Assembly (NCBI GenBank): GCA_016938155.1
Contig: JAFGVF010000414.1
Span: forward strand, 1-9,435
Source of the DNA: Candidatus Cloacimonadota bacterium
Lineage (GTDB): Bacteria; Cloacimonadota; Cloacimonadia; Cloacimonadales; JAFGVF01
Direction: 5' to 3'
DNA length: 9,435 bases
The position numbers and the translations under genes are program-made. A model generated the notes under the pieces. That model was given only the letters and a program-made list of their open reading frames with translations. It had not been told where the DNA came from and ran no database searches. Shown here in pieces: positions 1 through 4,149 of the stretch (the stretch's first letter is position 1; every line of letters starts with the position of its first letter).

Positions 1-993
1 GATCCTACAGGCAACACTACTCTGGATGGAGAAAACAATAAGCAGTTGCTTTACTTCTATCAAGATGATGATGTTACAGTTTCTAATCTCTCAATCGTCA
101 ATGGTTATGGAGATTTTGGCGGAGGTATCTTTATGGAATCAATGTCTAATCCCATGTTTGTAAATGTTCGTTTTGAAGATAACAATGCAAATTATGGTGG
201 TGGAGCATATCTCGGCTTCAACACCAGCCCAAATTTCTCAAATTGTACATTCTATGATAACTCAGTCACCGGATTTGGTGGTGGATTCATTTCCTCTGCT
301 TCTTCACCGACAATTACCAATTCACTTTTCAATGGTAATCATGCGGATGTTTACGGTGGAGCTGTTGCATTTCAAAACAGCTTTGAAGCTTATCTTACTC
401 ATTGCACAATAGATGGTAACACTGCTGATGCAGGTGGGGCTGGAATGTATATCGACATGATGTCTTCTGTCAACATAACAGGCTCTATTATCAGGGATGA
501 TATCTACACAGAAGGATATCTAAGATCTGCTAACTTCTCCTTTTCCAATGTTCTGGGTGGGGCTACAGGTACAGGTAATATAGATATTGACCCCCTATTC
601 AATGATGAAGCAAATAGAGATTTCACACTCGCTACAGGCTCTCCCTGCATTGACGCTGCCAACCCTTCAGAAGCTCTGGAATCCGGTTCAGATGGGATTG
701 CTTCTTATCCTGCTCAAGGTACTACTCTTGCCGATATGGGAGCATTTGGTGGTGTTTTGGCAACAGATTGGACAGTTCCTGAAACCCCGGTTAACTTTAC
801 TATCAGTATTGGAAATAATCAAGCTAACCTCAGCTGGGACCCAGTTGAGAGTGCAGATTGCTATTTTATCTACTATTCAGACACTCCTGATGGAATTTAT
901 GTAAAGATTTCGACTCCTATTAATGCAACTGTATGGAGCGATCCTCTTTCTTTATCCACAAGGTACTACAAAGTTAAAGCCTTTAGATATTAA
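1..993 (+). CDS. Surface/secreted right-handed beta-helix protein with C-terminal FnIII-like domain (5' truncated by window)
   Basis: The frame is open from base 1, so the true start lies upstream; 330 residues are visible, ending at TAA 991-993. Residues about 1-190 are a parallel beta-helix made of short repeats. Each has an F/I-x-x-N turn (FEDN, FYDN, FNGN, IDGN) followed by a GGG or GGA turn (ANYGGGAY, TGFGGGF, DVYGGAV), the pattern of polymorphic outer-membrane-protein-type repeats. Around residues 197-220 comes the usual end of such helices, DPLF then SPCIDAANP. Residues about 260-330 form one FnIII-like domain (PETPVNF, LSWDPVESADCY, YYKVKAF), and the stop follows its last strand directly. 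No C-terminal sorting domain follows, which is odd for a secreted FCB protein. A cell-surface or secreted adhesive or carbohydrate-binding role is inference; no catalytic residues can be identified. Confidence 0.85.
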   Translation, partial: DPTGNTTLDGENNKQLLYFYQDDDVTVSNLSIVNGYGDFGGGIFMESMSNPMFVNVRFEDNNANYGGGAYLGFNTSPNFSNCTFYDNSVTGFGGGFISSASSPTITNSLFNGNHADVYGGAVAFQNSFEAYLTHCTIDGNTADAGGAGMYIDMMSSVNITGSIIRDDIYTEGYLRSANFSFSNVLGGATGTGNIDIDPLFNDEANRDFTLATGSPCIDAANPSEALESGSDGIASYPAQGTTLADMGAFGGVLATDWTVPETPVNFTISIGNNQANLSWDPVESADCYFIYYSDTPDGIYVKISTPINATVWSDPLSLSTRYYKVKAFRY

Positions 994-1000
994 CGAAAGA

Positions 1001-1040
1001 AATCCCTTAGTATGACTTCATGCTAAGGGATTCTCTTTTA
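1001..1040. terminator. Intrinsic terminator between converging genes
   Basis: A perfect 10-bp stem, AATCCCTTAG (1001-1010) with CTAAGGGATT (1023-1032), continues through a U-G wobble and ATG/CAT pairs to a small ACTT loop. On the plus strand it is followed by CTCTTTTA, a modest U-tract, 8 nt after the stop of the beta-helix gene. On the minus strand the stem is followed by TCTTTCGTT, so it could also end the operon arriving from 1056. No other terminator is visible for either gene. Confidence 0.8.
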
Positions 1041-1055
1041 AACAGTCACTTTTAG

Positions 1056-1514
1056 TTATTTCAATTTACTCTTCAACCAGTACATCATCTCCCGTGCTGT
1101 TTCTTCTGCTTTACTATTTTCCGAAGCAGAGGTGATTAGTGGAACATTCGGCTGTTTTGCAACATATTTCTTTGCTCCAACCGTATTTACGACTAAAACC
1201 TTCTCCTTCTCTTTCTCTGAAAGACCAGCGAGGAAGTTGCGTACTTTCTTCTCCTGTTTTCCGGCATATATCTTGTTTAAAATCACGATGGCATCATATT
1301 CCATCGGATTTGTGTCTTTCAAGAATTTGTTGTTTTCCACAACAACTTCACATTGCATTTCTGTAAGTTCATCCACAATCTGGGCAACAAGGTCCTTCTT
1401 GTAGTCACTTCTGGATGATGTTATCAGTACCCGTTTTGAGTTCTGAATTGCTACCTGGGAGTTTAAAACAACCAGCATTAACAGCAGTATTCCTATCACA
1501 AAATATTTCTTCAT
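1056..1514 (-). CDS. Small exported or membrane-anchored flavodoxin-like protein, last gene of the TetR operon
   Basis: 152 residues. The N-terminus MKKYFVIGILLLMLVVL is a basic-hydrophobic export segment. It has no lipobox Cys and no clean A-x-A cleavage site, so it may be a signal peptide or an uncleaved anchor. The rest resembles the first half of a flavodoxin fold: strand RVLITSS, a phosphate-loop-like SSRSDYKKD, helix, then YDAIVILNKIYAG and the strand KVLVVNTVG. The glycine-rich loop seen in the operon's cytoplasmic flavodoxin (VLGGSV) is replaced by ILNKI, so FMN binding is doubtful. The start is taken at ATG 1514-1512, with GGAGG 4 nt upstream; the TTG one codon earlier would sit too close to it. 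Its ATG overlaps the TGA of the TetR gene by one base (TGATG), implying translational coupling. Exact function is unknown; a paralogous, non-catalytic partner of the flavodoxin gene is inference. Confidence 0.75.
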   Translation of the reverse strand: MKKYFVIGILLLMLVVLNSQVAIQNSKRVLITSSRSDYKKDLVAQIVDELTEMQCEVVVENNKFLKDTNPMEYDAIVILNKIYAGKQEKKVRNFLAGLSEKEKEKVLVVNTVGAKKYVAKQPNVPLITSASENSKAEETAREMMYWLKSKLK

Positions 1515-2116
1515 CAAACCTCCGACTTACAATAAATAATCTTCTTCAGAATTATGTCAATATGATTCATAATTTCTTCGCTGTATTGCAGCATTTCATC
1601 TTTTGGAAATATATTACTGGCAAGTTTACAAAGCTCTCCATGCAGAAAGCTATGAATAATTCTCCTGCCTTGCATAGCATCTTTGTAGGAAAGAGAGCCT
1701 GCAGAAACTTGCATAATCAGTTCAGTTATATCAGTTCCAACCATCTCCTTTATCTCCTCAGCAAAACTCTGACGATCTGATACCTTTCTTCGGAAATAAA
1801 CGAATCGATACCATGATGGTTTCTCTATAACTGCATCAATCAATCGCTTAGTGATTATTCTAAGTCTTGCTTCCGGTTCCAACAGCTCATCTCCGGGACG
1901 GGATTGAAGAAAGTAACGGGATGCAACCGCTCTGGCATTTGTCAGCAAATCGTCCACATCTATGAAATAGTTATATACATTCGGAGCTGAACAACCTGCT
2001 CTCCGGGCAATCTCGCGTAGGTTAAGCTCTTCGGTTCCGTGTTTTTCTTCAATCATATCAAGAGCTGTTTGAATAATCAAAGATTTCATATCATTTTTTA
2101 TAATTCGTCTTCGCAT
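1514..2116 (-). CDS. TetR/AcrR-family transcriptional regulator
   Basis: 200 residues, a typical length for the family. The N-terminal DNA-binding domain spans about residues 10-58: helix SLIIQTALDMIEEKHG, then the helix-turn-helix LNLREIARRAGCSAPNVYNYF (about 31-51) and the DDLL that usually follows. The C-terminal part is all-helical and would hold the ligand pocket and dimer interface; it includes an IIHSFLHGELCKL helix with the H-G pair common in several TetR C-terminal families. The start ATG 2116 lies 2 nt after the TAG of the flavodoxin gene, with AAAGGA 5 nt upstream inside that gene. As the middle gene of the operon it is probably an autoregulator acting on the palindrome at 2599-2624, which is inference from position and symmetry. 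The ligand is unknown; the neighbours suggest a redox, porphyrin or xenobiotic signal. Confidence 0.93.
   Translation of the reverse strand: MRRRIIKNDMKSLIIQTALDMIEEKHGTEELNLREIARRAGCSAPNVYNYFIDVDDLLTNARAVASRYFLQSRPGDELLEPEARLRIITKRLIDAVIEKPSWYRFVYFRRKVSDRQSFAEEIKEMVGTDITELIMQVSAGSLSYKDAMQGRRIIHSFLHGELCKLASNIFPKDEMLQYSEEIMNHIDIILKKIIYCKSEV
1519..1523 (-). promoter_or_regulatory. Shine-Dalgarno GGAGG that decides the start of the exported flavodoxin-like gene
   Basis: On the minus strand GGAGG is followed by TTTG and then ATG (1514-1512), a 4-nt spacer. The in-frame TTG at 1517-1515 lies within 1-2 nt of the GGAGG and cannot use it well. The site lies inside the last codons of the TetR gene. 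Confidence 0.7.
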
Positions 2117-2118
2117 AG

Positions 2119-2586
2119 CTATCCTTTGAGTGCATTTACAAGCTTCTTGATTGAGTCTTCCCTGACCAAATCATAACCTTTCATCCCCATCTTTTTAAAC
2201 ATGAAACGAATGAAGAAATTCTCCTTTTCAGGTACATAAGAACCCCCGACTTGTTCCGCAGTAACTGCATGCTCCACTAACGCTGTGGGAAACGACTTCC
2301 GGAAGTATTTATCGATATTCTCAGGTCTCTGCTCAATACAACAAACAAATAATGCCACTTTCTTAGTTAACAACTCTTTTTCGTGCTTCTGAGCATACTT
2401 CTTCATCCCGTGACGAACCTCTCCCCCAATAACCGAACCACCTAAAACTATCCGGTCATAGTCTTGCGTGGAAGGTTTTCTCCGAACATCAAGCACATCA
2501 ACTTCACCATCTAATTGACGGGCTATTTTTGATGCAATTTCCTTCGAAAAACCCTTACGGGAAGCATATATAACGGCTGTTCTCAT
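2119..2586 (-). CDS. Flavodoxin-domain protein, HemG-like (Flavodoxin_5 type)
   Basis: 155 residues, cytoplasmic, one flavodoxin domain. It opens with strand TAVIYAS and the FMN-phosphate loop ASRKGFSKEIA (about residues 8-18), corresponding to STRDGQTREIA of E. coli HemG. DYDRIVLGGSVIGGEVRHGMKKYAQKH (about 42-68) corresponds to the second FMN loop region and following helix of the HemG family. VALFVCCI is the next strand, and GGSYVPEK with a basic FIRFMFKKMG helix ends it. E. coli HemG (protoporphyrinogen oxidase) is somewhat longer and has its characteristic long insertion loop; here that stretch looks short, so a menaquinone-linked protoporphyrinogen oxidase role is possible but unproven, and a general electron carrier is equally likely. 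The start ATG 2586 has AAGGAG (2592-2597) at 5 nt. It is the first gene of the operon with the TetR gene and the exported flavodoxin-like gene. Confidence 0.85.
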   Translation of the reverse strand: MRTAVIYASRKGFSKEIASKIARQLDGEVDVLDVRRKPSTQDYDRIVLGGSVIGGEVRHGMKKYAQKHEKELLTKKVALFVCCIEQRPENIDKYFRKSFPTALVEHAVTAEQVGGSYVPEKENFFIRFMFKKMGMKGYDLVREDSIKKLVNALKG

Positions 2587-2598
2587 CGTTTCTCCTTG

Positions 2599-2624
2599 TT
2601 AACATGATTAATTAATGATGTTAA
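2599..2624. promoter_or_regulatory. 26-bp near-perfect palindrome, candidate TetR-family operator
   Basis: The arms TTAACAT (2599-2605) and ATGTTAA (2618-2624) are exact reverse complements. The inner bases ATTAA/TTAAT also pair, leaving one mismatched pair (G2606/G2617): 12 of 13 pairs match. It begins 1 bp upstream of the Shine-Dalgarno of the flavodoxin gene, the first gene of an operon that encodes a TetR regulator. Length, symmetry and place fit an autorepression operator. Binding itself is inferred. Confidence 0.65.
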
Positions 2625-2650
2625 TTTTCATTTCCTCAGTTCTTTGTCAA
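2620..2650 (-). promoter_or_regulatory. Possible promoter of the flavodoxin-TetR operon
   Basis: A perfect TTGACA lies at 2650-2645 on the minus strand. The region 16-19 nt downstream is AT-rich (AAAATTAAC) but gives only 3 of 6 matches to TATAAT, and it overlaps the edge of the palindrome at 2599-2624. Overlap of the -10 and start region by an operator would suit repression. An alternative further upstream is TTGAAC (2695-2690) with TATGTT 16 nt later. Confidence 0.3.
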
Positions 2651-2809
2651 CCCTGTAGTTAGATTGTAAACATAAAATACTATTGAGACAGTTCAAGCTT
2701 AGCACTGATTTCATCTCCGGTTTATCTTGTCAATCGGTTTACATACCACAGAATTACTGACATACAATACATTAAACTCTATTCAAAGCCCTACAGTTTT
2801 GGCAAACCC

Positions 2810-2908
2810 AACCATGGGTCAACCGTGGGTCAACCGTGGATCAACCGTGGGTTAACCGTGGAAGCCACGGGAGACCCACGGGAAAGGTACGGTAAACCCA
2901 TGAGAAGA
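2810..2908. repeat. 99-bp array of nine 11-bp units with a mid-array orientation flip
   Basis: Five forward units run without gaps from 2810: AACCATGGGTC, AACCGTGGGTC, AACCGTGGATC, AACCGTGGGTT and AACCGTGGAAG. Four units continue in the same 11-bp register from 2865 but in the opposite sense: CCACGGGAGAC, CCACGGGAAAG, GTACGGTAAAC and CCATGAGAAGA. The flip is centred on CCGTGG-aag-CCACGG (2856-2870). Pairing extends outward in blocks (for example 2845-2852 with 2874-2881, 2833-2837 with 2889-2893, 2826-2830 with 2896-2900), so the whole is a long imperfect dyad with matches repeated about once per helical turn. There are no unique spacers, so it is not a CRISPR array. Function unknown. Confidence 0.85.
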
Positions 2909-3004
2909 TATGCCTATTTCACCGGTAATCAACCAATCATCTGCTTCCAGCCATGACGGGTTTGACTACCGTTTCTCTTCCGCCCCTCTTACGCCTTTGC
3001 CCAA

Positions 3005-3048
3005 GAGACCCGCAGGTGATCCGCAGGAGACCCGCAGGAGCAACGCAT
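3005..3048. repeat. Second cluster of 11-bp-period repeats
   Basis: Four head-to-tail units: GAGACCCGCAG (3005-3015), GTGATCCGCAG, GAGACCCGCAG and the degenerate GAGCAACGCAT (to 3048). Read on the minus strand the unit is CTGCGGGTCTC, close to the CCGTGGGTC core of the array at 2810-2908, so the two clusters look like diverged members of one family. Confidence 0.7.
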
Positions 3049-3057
3049 CGGGATGAA

Positions 3058-3103
3058 TGGTAAAAAGCATGATAAATACAGGTGTGTACAGTGTATTTTA
3101 CCA
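3058..3103. other. Inverted repeat / hairpin in the intergenic region
   Basis: TGGTAAAA (3058-3065) and TTTTACCA (3096-3103) are exact reverse complements around a 30-nt loop. The loop contains a second, competing inverted repeat, AAATACA/TGTATTT (3074-3080 with 3092-3098). No U-tract follows, so it is not an evident terminator. Confidence 0.4.
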
Positions 3104-3234
3104 GTTCTTGGAGATAATATTATGTAAACTTGGAAAACGACAGGCTGGAAGCATGTCTTAAAGTAGGGCACGCATCCCTGCTTGCCTCTTTTGTCGAGCG
3201 ACACTCCTGGTCACTTATTCTCTTCAAACCGTAG

Positions 3235-3260
3235 GTTTGCGTACCGCAAGCATCCTTTTT
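3235..3260 (+). terminator. Possible plus-strand terminator without an assigned gene
   Basis: GTTTGCG (3235-3241) can pair with CGCAAGC (3245-3251) around a TAC loop, using one G-U pair. It is followed by ATCCTTTTTA, a run of five T. No plus-strand gene precedes it, so it may end a non-coding transcript or be fortuitous. Confidence 0.3.
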
Positions 3261-3339
3261 ACTCCACTAACCGAACAATTTTCACTCATTTTTTCTCATT
3301 TCCCACTCGTCGTTTTCTTGTTGCGAGCAACGGGAGGCT

Positions 3340-3361
3340 AACCTGTGAGAAACCTGTGGTT
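3340..3361. repeat. Third, two-unit cluster of 11-bp repeats
   Basis: AACCTGTGAGA (3340-3350) is followed directly by AACCTGTGGTT (3351-3361). Unit length and sequence resemble the AACCGTGGGTC units of the array at 2810-2908. A nearby GAGCAACG (3325-3332) also occurs in the second cluster (3038-3045). Confidence 0.55.
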
Positions 3362-3410
3362 GGAGGAGGTGTGAAGGGATGATTATAAGATGGATATGAA
3401 TATTTAAGGG

Positions 3411-3431
3411 AATAACTATCTTATAGTTATT
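3411..3431 (-). terminator. Weak AT-rich hairpin over the nrdG stop codon
   Basis: AATAACTAT (3411-3419) and ATAGTTATT (3423-3431) form a perfect 9-bp stem with a 3-nt loop that spans the nrdG TAG. On the minus strand it is followed by CCCTTAAAT rather than a T-run, so it may protect the 3' end more than terminate. No better terminator is seen downstream of nrdG. Confidence 0.3.
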
Positions 3432-4105
3432 TTGATTCCAGATTCCATCGCTTTGTGCTGTAGAAACTGAATATCTTCATTATCAAGACCATGTGCAAAT
3501 CTATAATCAGGGTTTAAGGTCTCAGCAGATTGAAATTGTTGTAGAAAATAGCTCTCTCCGGGCTTAATAAGCTCTATACATTTTTCAATATCTTTTACTG
3601 AGTGAATTCCTTTGACTATGGTTGTCCGAAACTCATACAGGCTATTTGAAGCACGGACTATCTCCATAGATTCCAGCATTTTATCATATCCTGCAAATCC
3701 TCCTGAAGCTTTGATAAAGCTATCCCTGTAAGCTTTGATGTCCATTGCAATGTAGTCAGGGCTACTGCTTTCAATTAGTACCTTCAGTTTTTCAGGATGA
3801 GTACCGTTTGTGTCTATCTTGACCAGAAATCCCATCTCTTTGATTTTACGGATTATCTCGCCAATATCATCTTGCAACAAGGGTTCTCCTCCCGTGATCG
3901 AAACAGCGTCCAATTTACCGATTCTGGTGCTTAGAAATGCGAATAAATCCTCTATTGATAATAACTCAGTATATTTTTCGGGTAATACAAGAGAAGGATT
4001 ATGACAAAAAGGGCAGCGGAGATTACAACCACGGGTAAAGATTACCGCACAGAGTTTACCGGGGTAATCTATCATGGAAAATTTCTTTAAAGCAGAATAA
4101 TTCAT
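3416..4105 (-). CDS. nrdG: Anaerobic ribonucleoside-triphosphate reductase activating protein (radical SAM, NrdG2 type)
   Basis: 229 residues. It uses a [4Fe-4S] cluster and S-adenosylmethionine to place the glycyl radical on NrdD, its partner encoded just upstream. The radical-SAM motif CNLRCPFC supplies Cys27, Cys31 and Cys34; the SAM-binding GGEP is at residues 72-75; KIDTNG and DYIAMDIK are later strands of the barrel. The N-terminus SALKKFSMIDYPGK is the usual opening of the longer NrdG2 subfamily (about 230 residues, against about 155 for E. coli NrdG), which supports ATG 4105 as the start rather than Met11. The start has no Shine-Dalgarno: the bases before it are the U-tract of a terminator-like hairpin. 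Translation probably depends on the small overlapping minicistron at 4122-4102. Confidence 0.93.
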   Translation of the reverse strand: MNYSALKKFSMIDYPGKLCAVIFTRGCNLRCPFCHNPSLVLPEKYTELLSIEDLFAFLSTRIGKLDAVSITGGEPLLQDDIGEIIRKIKEMGFLVKIDTNGTHPEKLKVLIESSSPDYIAMDIKAYRDSFIKASGGFAGYDKMLESMEIVRASNSLYEFRTTIVKGIHSVKDIEKCIELIKPGESYFLQQFQSAETLNPDYRFAHGLDNEDIQFLQHKAMESGIKITIR

Positions 4106-4122
4106 AGAAAAAAGGGGAGCAT
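4102..4122 (-). CDS. Six-codon minicistron coupled to nrdG (candidate leader peptide)
   Basis: On the minus strand ATG (4122-4120) opens MLPFFL, ending at TGA (4104-4102), which overlaps the nrdG start as ATGA. GGGGAG (4132-4127) stands 4 nt before its ATG, a fair Shine-Dalgarno. The minicistron runs through the loop and 3' arm of the nrdD-nrdG hairpin, and its Shine-Dalgarno lies in the 5' arm. Translating it would open the hairpin and deliver ribosomes to nrdG. Too short to be recognised by homology; the case is structural only. Confidence 0.35.
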   Translation of the reverse strand: MLPFFL

Positions 4123-4135
4123 TCAGCTCCCCTTT
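4106..4135 (-). terminator. Intrinsic terminator/attenuator-like hairpin between nrdD and nrdG
   Basis: On the minus strand AAAGGGGAGC (4135-4126), loop TGAAT and GCTCCCCTTT (4120-4111) form a perfect 10-bp stem, followed by a run of six T (4113-4108) that overlaps its base. It begins 14 nt after the nrdD stop and its tail touches the nrdG ATG. It has every feature of an intrinsic terminator but sits inside an operon, so partial readthrough would give less nrdG than nrdD. Confidence 0.75.
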
Positions 4136-4149
4136 ATAAACAGGAGCAA

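Larger units (their letters stand above)
2625..3415. other. Long intergenic region without a convincing gene
   Basis: About 790 bp between the flavodoxin operon promoter region and the end of nrdG. The only open frames are 71 and 66 codons on opposite strands around 2989-3382. They overlap each other, have no good ribosome binding site, and give low-complexity or Cys/Pro-rich translations unlike any family I recognise, so I treat them as non-coding. The stretch holds three clusters of 11-bp-period repeats (2810-2908, 3005-3048, 3340-3361), a hairpin with 8-bp arms (3058-3103), a short TGTCG-AG-CGACA dyad (3192-3203) and a terminator-like hairpin (3235-3260). It looks richer in GC than the flanks around 2800-3060. 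Confidence 0.6.

Noticed and set aside
2810..2908. CRISPR array
   Set aside because: Units are 11 bp and contiguous with no unique spacers, the orientation flips, and no cas genes are nearby.
2989..3382. Small ORFs of 71 (minus, 2989-3204) and 66 codons (plus, 3182-3382)
   Set aside because: They overlap on opposite strands, lack ribosome binding sites, run through the 11-bp repeats and have implausible compositions.
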